Assembly (NCBI GenBank): GCA_021803885.1 | Contig: JAJZKY010000254.1 | Coordinates: 1 to 6,783, forward strand | Direction: 5' to 3' | Source of the DNA: Planctomycetota bacterium | GTDB taxonomy: Bacteria; Planctomycetota; Phycisphaerae; WQYP01; JAJZKY01 | DNA: 6,783 bases | In this document: piece after piece, positions 1-6,080 of the stretch | Numbering within the stretch: position 1 is the stretch's first letter | Layout of the letters: each line of letters opens with the position of its first letter | Program-made: the position numbers and the translations under genes | Notes under the pieces: generated by a model | Database searches by the model: none | Told to the model about the DNA's origin: nothing | What the model saw: only the letters and a program-made list of their open reading frames with translations

Positions 1-24
1 ACACGTTGGGAGCAAGTGCGTTGA
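1..24 (+). CDS. Possible last codons of an upstream gene
   Basis: Reading from base 1, frame 1 gives TRWEQVR followed by TGA at 22-24. The next gene starts at or just beside this stop: an in-frame TTG at 21 would make a TTGA overlap, and the ATG is at 27. Every other same-strand junction in this locus is this tight, so a gene ending here is plausible. By context it could be the sedoheptulose-7-phosphate isomerase GmhA, but seven residues cannot show that, and the frame may simply be open by chance. Confidence 0.3.
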   Translation, partial: TRWEQVR

Positions 25-26
25 GG

Positions 27-635
27 ATGCGGCGCGCGGTGTTTCTGGACCGGGACGGAGTGCTGAACGCGAATGTGTTCTACCGTGACACGGGTGCGTG
101 GGAAGCTCCGCGGCGGGTGAACGACTTTCGCCTGCTGCCGGGCGTGCTATCGGCACTGGCACGCTTGCAGACTGCCGGATTTGCACTTGTATTGGTTTCA
201 AATCAGCCGAATGAAGCGCTGGGCAAGTCGACGGGGGCGGAGCTCAGGGAAATTCACGATGCGATGGCGACCTGTTTTGAGGGGCACGGAATCCGGTTTC
301 TGGATTATTGTTATTGCCCGCACCATCCCAGGGCCGTCGTGGCGGAATTGGGTGGGACATGCCGCTGCCGGAAGCCCTCGCCATACTGGCTGTTCCGAAC
401 AGCGAGCCGCTATGAAATTGATTTGTGGGCGAGCTGGATGATCGGGGATCGTGCGACAGATACGGCATGCGGTGCGGCGGCGGGGGTGCGGAGTATTCGC
501 ATTGGCAGCGCAGCGGAGTGGGACCAGCATGCGGTGTGGCAGGTAGAGGATCTGACGAGCGCAGTGCAGCTTGTGCTACAGCCAGGGGACAGCATTTGCC
601 CGGATTGGACGCTGGCGCAGCGGCTGCGGGTTTGA
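27..635 (+). CDS. gmhB: D-glycero-D-manno-heptose 1,7-bisphosphate 7-phosphatase (GmhB-like, HAD family)
   Basis: HAD-superfamily phosphatase that would remove the 7-phosphate from heptose 1,7-bisphosphate in the cytoplasm, between the HddA kinase and HddC steps. From the ATG at 27 (202 aa), residues 6-14 FLDRDGVLN carry the nucleophile Asp8 and acid/base Asp10. VSNQ at 57-60 is motif II. C97-P-H99 and C112-R-C114 followed by K116-P form the CxH...CxC zinc loop and the motif III Lys typical of GmhB. IGDRATD at 139-145 is motif IV. Length is close to the usual ~190 aa. The start is uncertain: TTG at 21 overlaps the preceding TGA and has GGGAG (8-12) 8 nt upstream, while ATG 27 has poor spacing. 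A further in-frame TTG lies at 6. The last 20 codons overlap the opposite-strand transaldolase. Family identity is strong; assignment to the heptose pathway rests on the zinc loop and on hddA/hddC nearby. Confidence 0.88.
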   Translation: MRRAVFLDRDGVLNANVFYRDTGAWEAPRRVNDFRLLPGVLSALARLQTAGFALVLVSNQPNEALGKSTGAELREIHDAMATCFEGHGIRFLDYCYCPHHPRAVVAELGGTCRCRKPSPYWLFRTASRYEIDLWASWMIGDRATDTACGAAAGVRSIRIGSAAEWDQHAVWQVEDLTSAVQLVLQPGDSICPDWTLAQRLRV

Positions 636-1343
636 GTCGAAAGCGCCGACGCAGGCTTCGGCATCGCGGTAAAAGGACTCGATGGTTTCAAGGGTGAAAG
701 CGTTGAGATCTTTGCCAAGGTTGGCGAGCTTGTCGATGAGGTCGGGCGGCATGGTGATGATGTGGCAGCCGGCTTCCTCTGCCTGAAAAAGGTTAAAGAC
801 TTCGCGCGTGCTGGCCCAGAGCAGTTGGACATTGGGGTAGTGGTAGAGCATAGAGCGAGCGGCGCGGAGGGTGGGGATGGGGTCGCGTCCGGTGTCTGCT
901 ATGCGGCCCGCAAAGACGGAAAGAATGGCGGGGTGGGCGGTGTCGAGCATGGGGAGAACAGACGCAATCTGCTCCAGGGTGAACAGCGCGGTCACGTTGA
1001 GCGCGATGCCTGAGGCGGAAAGGCGATGGATCGTGGGGAGCAGTGATCGGCCGCGACGATCTGTAACCGTAATTTTAATGAATGTGTTTGTCCCCCAAGA
1101 GGCGATGGCGCGGGCTTGCTGCTCGATGCCGGAAGATTCTTCGGCCAGGACTTCGAAGGAGACCGGCTTGTCGGGGATTTCTTCGAGGACCATGCGGCCG
1201 AAGGCCTCATAATTACCGACACCTGCCTTGCGCATGAGGCTCGGGTTGGTGGTGAATCCGGAGACGAGCGGATGGCGGTAGAAGCGCAGCATGCTGGCCA
1301 GGTCGGCGGTGTCTGCGAAGAGTTTGAGCCGGAATGATTGCAT
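576..1343 (-). CDS. tal: Transaldolase (small TalC/FSA-like family)
   Basis: Class I aldolase-type TIM barrel, about 255 aa: longer than FSA (~220) and shorter than classical TalB (~316). Counting from the ATG at 1343, LFADTAD (8-14) holds the conserved Asp11, and SGFTTNPSLM (28-37) is the family signature. TFIKIT (87-92) contains the likely Schiff-base Lys90. SVFAGRIADTGRD (142-154) and LLWASTR (174-180) match the later strands; LLWAST resembles classical transaldolases. F121 in VTALFT aligns with the Phe of TalB rather than the Tyr of FSA, which favours transaldolase over aldolase activity. Start choice: GAGGG (1349-1353) lies 5 nt before this ATG; another ATG at 1355 makes an ATGA overlap with the upstream gene and would add MRDS. 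Last gene of the minus-strand operon. It may provide sedoheptulose 7-phosphate for heptose synthesis (inference). The last 19 residues lie antisense to gmhB and extend beyond the conserved fold. Confidence 0.87.
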   Translation of the reverse strand: MQSFRLKLFADTADLASMLRFYRHPLVSGFTTNPSLMRKAGVGNYEAFGRMVLEEIPDKPVSFEVLAEESSGIEQQARAIASWGTNTFIKITVTDRRGRSLLPTIHRLSASGIALNVTALFTLEQIASVLPMLDTAHPAILSVFAGRIADTGRDPIPTLRAARSMLYHYPNVQLLWASTREVFNLFQAEEAGCHIITMPPDLIDKLANLGKDLNAFTLETIESFYRDAEACVGAFDSNPQPLRQRPIRANAVPWL

Positions 1344-1351
1344 GGAATCCC

Positions 1352-2212
1352 TCATTTCTGCTGGGCAACCTGCTGGACTTGCACCGTTGAGGCGGGCATG
1401 GGTTGCTGGTGAATGCGTTGCTGCCACCACGCGGCGAGGACGAGAAGGACGAAGTGCGTATTGCCGATCAGGTAGCGGCGCCAGAGGCGGCGAGGTTCGC
1501 GGGCCAGGCGATAGGCCCATTCGATGCCGAGGTTATGGGTCCATTTTGGGGCACGACGGCGGAGGCCGGCCTGGGTATCGAGTGCGGCTCCAACGGAGAT
1601 GGCGAGGCGGATGGGCAGTGAGGGGCAGTGGCGGTTCATCCAGATTTCCTGACGGGGTACGCCAATGGCGACGCAGAGGATATCCGGCGCGGCAGCGTGA
1701 AGTGTACCTAATACGGTTGCTAATGCGACCGGGTCGTGCTCGAAGCGGCAGGGCGGGCAGCAGAAGGCGACGCGCAGGCCGGGATAACGCGCTTCGAGAG
1801 CGGATGCGGCGCCCTCGGCGGCTCCGGGCAGGCCGCCCAGGAAGAAGACGGAGAGATTTTCACGGGCGGCGAGCGCGCAGAGCTGTTCCATGAGGTCGCC
1901 GCCGGTGACGCGTTCGGGGATGGGCTGGCCTAGCATGAGACCGGCGAGCAGGATGGAGATGCCGTCCGCTACGCAGAGATCAGCGGCAGCAAGAGCGGTG
2001 CGGAACTCCGGCGAACGTTGCGCGGTGGTGACGATGTGGGCGTTGGGGCCCATGACGAGCAGAGGCCGGGTTTGCCTTGAAGGGGAGCGGAGCTCGGAGG
2101 CAATCCACCGGAGCGAATCGCGCATGGTGAAGCGATCGATGGGGACTCCGGCGAGATGAAGCCGGGCGGGACGCGGAACGGGGTTCGCAGAAGAGGTCAT
2201 CTCCAGAGACAT
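1352..2212 (-). CDS. WecG/TagA/CpsF family glycosyltransferase (GT26)
   Basis: Predicted cytoplasmic-face glycosyltransferase that adds the second sugar, often an N-acetylmannosamine type, to a lipid-linked first sugar during surface glycan assembly; substrates here cannot be read from sequence. The 286-aa protein has the whole family pattern: GPNAHIVTTAQRSPEF (55-70), VADG (81-84) with the probable catalytic Asp83, ERVTGGDLM (100-108), VFFLGG (122-127), VAIGVPRQEIWM (181-192) and VGAALDTQAGLRRRAPKW (207-224). Then comes the EW.YRL..EP.R..RRY appendage (231-247), which helps membrane docking in TagA. A hydrophobic stretch at 253-263 and a Gln-rich tail follow. ATG 2212 is chosen because GGAG precedes it by 9 nt. 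ATG 2200 makes an ATGA overlap with the upstream stop, but GGAG abuts it with no spacing. The 16-bp overlap with the GT2 gene suggests translational coupling. Confidence 0.9.
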   Translation of the reverse strand: MSLEMTSSANPVPRPARLHLAGVPIDRFTMRDSLRWIASELRSPSRQTRPLLVMGPNAHIVTTAQRSPEFRTALAAADLCVADGISILLAGLMLGQPIPERVTGGDLMEQLCALAARENLSVFFLGGLPGAAEGAASALEARYPGLRVAFCCPPCRFEHDPVALATVLGTLHAAAPDILCVAIGVPRQEIWMNRHCPSLPIRLAISVGAALDTQAGLRRRAPKWTHNLGIEWAYRLAREPRRLWRRYLIGNTHFVLLVLAAWWQQRIHQQPMPASTVQVQQVAQQK

Positions 2213-3198
2213 CGCCGGATTCTCCAGAAAGTTTCAGGGGGGAGGCCATTGCTGAGCAGACGCGGGGTGAACTCGTCGTGAAGTCGCTGGAGCAGGTAGA
2301 GGGGATCGACCGCGAAGGCGCGGGCAAAATGCGCGAGGGCGGGGAAGATACGCTTTTCGCCGAGCGCGATGTTGCCGCTGCGAAGCAGGAGTTTGGCGCG
2401 CGACCAGCGTCGAGGAACGAGGGTGGCGAGGGAGTTCTGTACTTCTTCGAAAGGGCGCGGCGGCAGCCCCCAGAGCATGGAGAGCAGGAGGTACTGTACG
2501 TAGAAGCCAGCGGTCTGTTGCTGGTCGTGATGGAGGGTGCTGACGCTGGACTGGTTCTGACGGAAGCCGACTAGGATCTCAGGAATGGAATGAATGTCGC
2601 AGAGCAGAGCCATGCGCCACCAGAGGTCGGCGTCCTCGGCGAATGGAATGGGGCGATAGGCGCCAACCAAGCGTGCGGTGGTCACATGCAGCGCAACGCT
2701 GGAGTGACAAAACGAGAGCAGCCGGCCGCTCTGCACGGTGCGGCGCAAGGCGGCCGGAGAACCATGCGAGGAGCGGAAACAGCCGACGGCGTGACCCTCA
2801 GAGTCGTACCGGGCGCGCGAGCAGAGCATTCCAGCGCGCGGGTACGTGAGCAGGGCATCGCGCAGTTTCTCGATGCGTTGGGGATAAGAGATGTCGTCGG
2901 CATCCTGGCGCACGAGCCAAGGTGTTCGGCACTGGTCTAGGAGTTCATTGAGCGTGGGCACGAGGCCTCGGGCTGGGCGTTCCATGACGCGCAAGCGCAG
3001 CTGGTGGATGGTCTTGAGGTAGGCGAGGCTTTCAGGGTCCGGGCCGTCAAGGATGACGAGGACTTCGAAATCAGAACAGGTTTGTGCGATGAGGCTCTTG
3101 ATGGCGCGCCGGAGCCAGGGCATACCGGAACGAACCGGGATACCGACGGTAAAGAGAGTGCCGTCTTGCATGGCATGGGTCGAACCGCCAGTATGCAC
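2197..3198 (-). CDS. Family 2 glycosyltransferase (GT-A fold)
   Basis: Predicted inverting glycosyltransferase using a nucleotide-sugar donor in surface polysaccharide assembly; donor and acceptor are unknown. The 333-aa protein opens its GT-A domain with TVGIPVRSGMPWLRRAIKSL (17-36), followed by VLVILDGPDP (46-55). RQDADDIS (97-104) carries the DxD-type metal site, and AEDADLWWRM (187-196) has the acidic residue of the acceptor/base region. GFRQNQSSVS (211-220) is the usual end of the catalytic core. Residues ~225-333 are a helical, basic tail with no signature I recognise and no clear membrane helix. The start is GTG at 3198, well supported by AAGGAG (3206-3211) 7 nt upstream; an ATG at 3171 would lose nine residues. 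First gene of the minus-strand operon, read from the 3199-3386 intergenic region. Confidence 0.9.
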   Translation of the reverse strand: MHTGGSTHAMQDGTLFTVGIPVRSGMPWLRRAIKSLIAQTCSDFEVLVILDGPDPESLAYLKTIHQLRLRVMERPARGLVPTLNELLDQCRTPWLVRQDADDISYPQRIEKLRDALLTYPRAGMLCSRARYDSEGHAVGCFRSSHGSPAALRRTVQSGRLLSFCHSSVALHVTTARLVGAYRPIPFAEDADLWWRMALLCDIHSIPEILVGFRQNQSSVSTLHHDQQQTAGFYVQYLLLSMLWGLPPRPFEEVQNSLATLVPRRWSRAKLLLRSGNIALGEKRIFPALAHFARAFAVDPLYLLQRLHDEFTPRLLSNGLPPETFWRIRRCLWR

Positions 3199-3205
3199 TC
3201 CACCG

Positions 3206-3211
3206 CTCCTT
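3206..3211 (-). promoter_or_regulatory. Ribosome binding site of the GT2 gene
   Basis: The minus strand reads AAGGAG here, 7 nt before the GTG at 3198. It is the strongest Shine-Dalgarno match I noticed at any start in the window and decides the GTG start over the ATG at 3171. Confidence 0.7.
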
Positions 3212-3256
3212 GCAACGGGTGACTTCGCTGTTCCGCTTTAAAACGGGTGCTTGCAG

Positions 3257-3296
3257 AGAAGTTAGGCAGAAGTTACACGGAGCTTACGGGAAGTAA
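3257..3296. repeat. 11-bp-phased direct repeats in the divergent intergenic region
   Basis: AGAAGTTA occurs at 3257-3264 and again exactly 11 bp later at 3268-3275. A weaker copy GGAGCTTA (5 of 8) sits 11 bp on at 3279-3286, and GGAAGTAA (6 of 8) 10 bp on at 3289-3296. Tandem half-sites about one helical turn apart are characteristic of sites for OmpR/PhoB-type winged-helix response regulators. They lie between the GT2 gene start and the candidate promoter and dyad. The repeats are seen directly; the regulatory role is inference. Confidence 0.45.
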
Positions 3297-3313
3297 AAGT
3301 GACGCAAGTAATT

Positions 3314-3351
3314 TGTTGTGGATTATGGCCGGTGATAGGTTGACCACAACA
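3314..3351. repeat. 8-bp inverted repeat, possible operator
   Basis: TGTTGTGG (3314-3321) and CCACAACA (3344-3351) are perfect 8-bp inverted arms separated by 22 bp. Centre-to-centre spacing is 30 bp, about three helical turns, which would put both arms on one DNA face. The right arm overlaps the -35 and the spacer contains the -10 of the candidate minus-strand promoter, so a dimeric regulator bound here could act on it. No T-tract follows, so it does not look like a terminator. Confidence 0.35.
3322..3349 (-). promoter_or_regulatory. Candidate sigma70-type promoter for the minus-strand operon
   Basis: The minus strand has TTGTGG (3349-3344) as a weak -35, a 16-bp spacer, and CATAAT (3327-3322, five of six consensus bases) as -10. 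Transcription would start near 3315 and give a leader of about 115 nt before the GTG at 3198, containing the phased repeats. I see no equally good candidate on the plus strand for the epimerase operon; TTGTTG (3313-3318) with GATAGG (3334-3339) has a 15-bp spacer and is poor. Confidence 0.25.
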
Positions 3352-3386
3352 CTCATCAGGAACAAGACGTTCGCCGGCAGGGGTAA

Positions 3387-4367
3387 GTGAAAGTGTCAGC
3401 TGCGGGACGGAGATTCATCGTCGTAGGCGGGGCGGGGTTTATTGGAAGCCACGTGGTCGAAAGGCTATTGAAGGATCGAGCCGCGGCGGTCACGGTGTAC
3501 GACAATTTCAGCTCCGGGCGGAAGTGGCATTTGCAGCATGGGCGGATAGAGCCGCGGCTGCGAATTGTGCGCGGCGATGTGGCGGATTTGCCATTGCTGA
3601 TGAAGGCGATGAACGGGCACGACACGGCGGTGCACCTGGCTTCGAATCCTGATATAGCGAGAGCGGCAAAAGACCCGGAAATTGATTTTTACCAGGGAAC
3701 GCTGTTGACGCAGCAGGTGCTGGAAGCAGTGCGGCGCTGCGGTGTGAAGCGGTTGTGGTACGCGTCAGGGAGCGGGGTGTATGGCGAGCGTGGCGACGCG
3801 GCCGTAGCGGAAAATGACGGTCCGTTTGTGCCGATATCGACCTACGGGGCAAGCAAACTGGCCGGTGAGGCGCTGATTGCCAGTTACTGCGCGATGTTTG
3901 GGATAACTGCGCGCGCGTTTCGTTTTGGCAATGTCGTGGGTGCGCGGCAGACGCACGGTGTCGGGCTGGATTTTCTGCGACGGTTGAGGCTGGACTCAGA
4001 GAAGCTTCGGATTCTTGGCGACGGCAACCAGAGCAAGCCGTACATCCACGTATCGGATGCGGTGAACGCCATGTTGCTGGCCGATGAGAGCACCGAGGGC
4101 GGCTTTGCGGTGTTCAACGTAGCCACAACCGATGCGTTGCGGGTGGAGGAGATTGCCGTTATGGCGCTACGATGCCTGAGCCTGGAGGGAAAGGCAGCGT
4201 TGGATTACACAGGTGGAGATCGCGGCTGGAAGGGCGATGTACCGGTGGTGCGGCTGCGCACGGAGCGGATTCGGGCGCTGGGGTGGGAGCCGCTGCTCTC
4301 GAGCCGCGAGGCGATGTCGCGGGCGTTGATGGAAATACTGGCAGATGAGCGGACGTTCTGGAACTGA
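3387..4367 (+). CDS. NAD-dependent epimerase/dehydratase (extended SDR, GalE-like)
   Basis: Extended short-chain dehydrogenase acting on a nucleotide sugar, 326 aa. The Rossmann motif GGAGFIGSH is at 14-22, and D39 of VYDNFSSG is placed to bind the NAD ribose. RGDVADL (62-68) and the SGSGVYG region (127-133) follow, then the catalytic YGASK with Tyr153 and Lys157. RFGNVVGARQTHGV (179-192) and GDGNQSKPYIHVSDA (211-225) belong to the substrate domain; the latter resembles GalE/RmlB-type enzymes. The residue usually Ser/Thr three before VYG is Gly128, flanked by Ser127 and Ser129. Start GTG 3387 has AGGGG only 3 nt away; GTG 3393 (two codons in) is better spaced at 9 nt and may be the true start. 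First gene of the plus operon, overlapping or nearly abutting the nucleotidyltransferase. It could be a UDP-hexose 4-epimerase or modify GDP-heptose; sequence alone does not decide. Confidence 0.88.
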   Translation: MKVSAAGRRFIVVGGAGFIGSHVVERLLKDRAAAVTVYDNFSSGRKWHLQHGRIEPRLRIVRGDVADLPLLMKAMNGHDTAVHLASNPDIARAAKDPEIDFYQGTLLTQQVLEAVRRCGVKRLWYASGSGVYGERGDAAVAENDGPFVPISTYGASKLAGEALIASYCAMFGITARAFRFGNVVGARQTHGVGLDFLRRLRLDSEKLRILGDGNQSKPYIHVSDAVNAMLLADESTEGGFAVFNVATTDALRVEEIAVMALRCLSLEGKAALDYTGGDRGWKGDVPVVRLRTERIRALGWEPLLSSREAMSRALMEILADERTFWN

Positions 4368-4371
4368 CGGG

Positions 4372-5100
4372 ATGCCTGCGCTGGCCCTGCTCGCGGGCGG
4401 GCGGGCGACGCGTCTGTATCCGCTGACGGAGAGGATGCCGAAGTCCCTGGTGCCGGTGGCGGGCGAGCCGTTTCTGGCGCATCAGTTGCGATGGCTGGCA
4501 GGGCAGGGCGTGCGGGATGTGGTGATTTGCTGCGGCCACCTGGCGGGGTCGGTTCGAGAGTTTGCCGGTGACGGAGAACGATTTGGTGTGAGCGTGCGGT
4601 ACTCAGAGGATGGCGATCGCGCGCTGGGAACGGGCGGAGCGGTTCGGCACGCGCTGCCATTGCTGGGTGAGAAATTCCTGGTGATGTATGGCGACAGTCT
4701 GCTGACCGCGCCTCTGGGTGCGATGTGGGAGGCATTTTGCGAGCAGCTTTGCAGAGGCATGATGGCGGTTTACCGGAATGAAGATCGCTGGGATGCGAGC
4801 AATGTGGAGATTGGCGACGGACGCGTGGTGCGCTATGAAAAGGGACGTCGTCGCGCCGGACTGACGCACATTGACTATGGAATATCGGCGTTTCATTCGG
4901 AGGCGTTTGCGAGGATTCCTGATGGGCGCGTGTTTGACCTGGGGTTGGTGTTTCAAGAGCTGATCGAATGCGGTGGACTGGCGTGCCATGAAGTGCGCGA
5001 GCGATTTTATGAAGTCGGCTCGTTTGCGGGGCTGAGTGAAACGGAAGCGATGCTGCGGCAGGCAGAGTGCGATCTTGGACCGGCGGGAGCGAGCGCATGA
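4372..5100 (+). CDS. hddC: Sugar-1-phosphate nucleotidyltransferase (probable D-glycero-alpha-D-manno-heptose 1-phosphate guanylyltransferase)
   Basis: Transfers a nucleotide to a sugar 1-phosphate. From ATG 4372 (242 aa), LLAGGRATRLYPLT (6-19) is the phosphate-binding loop. PKSLVPVAGEPF (23-34) includes the conserved Lys24, ALGTGGAV (84-91) is the base-binding stretch, VMYGDS (104-109) carries metal-binding Asp108, and HIDYGISAF (166-174) and RFYEVGS (211-217) complete the fold. Length fits the short single-domain transferases without a hexapeptide domain. ATG 4372 is preferred because family members begin a few residues before the glycine loop; ATG 4345 would add nine residues and a 23-bp overlap with the epimerase gene. 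Neither start has a strong ribosome site. The ATGA junction with the HddA-like kinase suggests co-translation. The heptose/GTP assignment rests mainly on that neighbour and on gmhB; a glucose- or MurNAc-1-phosphate specificity is possible. Confidence 0.85.
   Translation: MPALALLAGGRATRLYPLTERMPKSLVPVAGEPFLAHQLRWLAGQGVRDVVICCGHLAGSVREFAGDGERFGVSVRYSEDGDRALGTGGAVRHALPLLGEKFLVMYGDSLLTAPLGAMWEAFCEQLCRGMMAVYRNEDRWDASNVEIGDGRVVRYEKGRRRAGLTHIDYGISAFHSEAFARIPDGRVFDLGLVFQELIECGGLACHEVRERFYEVGSFAGLSETEAMLRQAECDLGPAGASA
5085..5089 (+). promoter_or_regulatory. Ribosome binding site of the HddA-like kinase gene
   Basis: GGGAG lies 7 nt before the ATG at 5097, inside the end of the preceding gene. With the ATGA stop/start overlap at 5097-5100 it fixes the start at 5097 rather than the upstream GTG at 5067 or the ATG at 5103. 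Confidence 0.65.
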
Positions 5101-6080
5101 TCATGACGCGGACACCGTTGCGGATTTCGATTGGCGGCGGCGGCACGGACCTGCCGTCGTACTACCGGGAGTTTGGCGGATTTGTGATTTCAGCGGCGAT
5201 CAACAAATACGTGTACATCACGGTGAATCGCAGCTTCTTTCCGGGGTATTTCCTGAAGTACTCAGAGACGGAACATGTGGAGGACCGCAGAAGAATTCGG
5301 CATCCGCTGCTGCGTGAGGCGCTGGAGATGCATGCGATCGACACGCCGTTGGAGATTGTGAGTGTGGCCGACGTTCCGGCGGGAACGGGGTTGGGATCGT
5401 CGGGAACGTTCACGGTTGGCGTGATGCACGCGCTGTATGCGCACAAGCGTCAGAGCGTGAGTTCGGAGCAACTGGCGCGCAATGCGATTGAAATCGAGAT
5501 GGAGCGGCTCAAGGAGCCCACGGGCAAGCAGGACCAGTACATTGCCGCGTATGGCGGGCTGCTGTGCCAGGAATACGGGCAGGATGACTCGGTGCGGTTG
5601 CGTCCTTTGGCGATGGACGATGAGGCGCTGAAGGAGTTGCGCGATTCGCTGATGCTGTTCTTCCTGGGGCGCACGCGGAGCGCGTCGGTGCTGTTGCAGG
5701 AACAGAGCAGCCGTTGCGAAAGCGGTGATGCTCAGATGCTCAAGAGCCTGCACTTTACCAAGCAACTGGGACGGGAGATTGAGCAGGTGCTCGAGAGCCG
5801 GCGGATCTATGACTTTGGTCCGCTGCTGCATGAGCACTGGTTGAGCAAGCGTCGGCGCGCAGAGGGAATGAGCAGTTCGGCGATGGATGAGATTTACTGC
5901 GCGGCGCGCAAGAGCGGCGGTGCGCTGGGAGGCAAGCTGGTGGGTGCGGGGGGCAGCGGCTTTTTTCTGTTTCAGACGAGGGATCGCAAGCGGTTGCGCG
6001 ATGCGATGACAGGAATGGGGCTGAGCGAGATGGACTTCAGCTTTGATTTTGATGGATCAGTGGTGTTGCTGCGGAACTGA
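5097..6080 (+). CDS. hddA: D-glycero-alpha-D-manno-heptose 7-phosphate kinase (GHMP family)
   Basis: GHMP-family kinase that would phosphorylate C1 of D-glycero-alpha-D-manno-heptose 7-phosphate, giving the 1,7-bisphosphate used by GmhB. The 327-aa protein begins MIMTRTPLRISIGGGGTDLP, the N-terminal signature of HddA-like kinases (RTPLRIS followed by GGGTD at 14-18). DVPAGTGLGSSGTF (92-105) is the ATP-binding GHMP motif. EIEMERLKEPTGKQDQYIAA (132-151) contains the conserved Asp146 region, and KLVGAGGSGFFLF (280-292) is the C-terminal glycine motif. Length is normal for the family. ATG 5097 is supported by GGGAG at 7 nt and an ATGA overlap with the nucleotidyltransferase gene. The stop overlaps the next start by one base (TGATG). 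Related GHMP kinases for other sugars exist (fucose, mannose), but the nearby gmhB and hddC genes favour heptose. Confidence 0.9.
   Translation: MIMTRTPLRISIGGGGTDLPSYYREFGGFVISAAINKYVYITVNRSFFPGYFLKYSETEHVEDRRRIRHPLLREALEMHAIDTPLEIVSVADVPAGTGLGSSGTFTVGVMHALYAHKRQSVSSEQLARNAIEIEMERLKEPTGKQDQYIAAYGGLLCQEYGQDDSVRLRPLAMDDEALKELRDSLMLFFLGRTRSASVLLQEQSSRCESGDAQMLKSLHFTKQLGREIEQVLESRRIYDFGPLLHEHWLSKRRRAEGMSSSAMDEIYCAARKSGGALGGKLVGAGGSGFFLFQTRDRKRLRDAMTGMGLSEMDFSFDFDGSVVLLRN

Noticed and set aside
645..662. GCCGA/TCGGC hairpin just past the gmhB stop, possible terminator
   Set aside because: Only a 5-bp stem with an 8-nt loop, no following T-tract on either strand, and it lies inside the transaldolase coding sequence.
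1291..1893. 200-codon open frame on the plus strand
   Set aside because: Antisense to the WecG-type gene; the product is very Arg- and Gly-rich with no motif, while the opposite frame has a complete family signature.
3214..3249. Repeated AACGGGTG (3214-3221 and 3242-3249) near the GT2 start
   Set aside because: Only two 8-bp copies with 28-bp spacing and no matching copy elsewhere that I noticed; too short to separate from chance.
4393..4416. GGRATRL instead of the textbook GxGTRL loop in the nucleotidyltransferase
   Set aside because: Ala in place of the third Gly is common in short sugar-phosphate nucleotidyltransferases, and the following PKSL motif is intact, so it does not suggest loss of activity.
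4205..5146. 313-codon open frame on the minus strand
   Set aside because: It lies antisense to the epimerase and nucleotidyltransferase genes, is rich in Pro, Ser, Arg and Ala with no recognisable fold, and is what GC-rich coding DNA commonly gives on the opposite strand.
5262..5837. 191-codon open frame on the minus strand
   Set aside because: Antisense to the GHMP kinase, rich in Gln, Arg and Leu, with no domain pattern.
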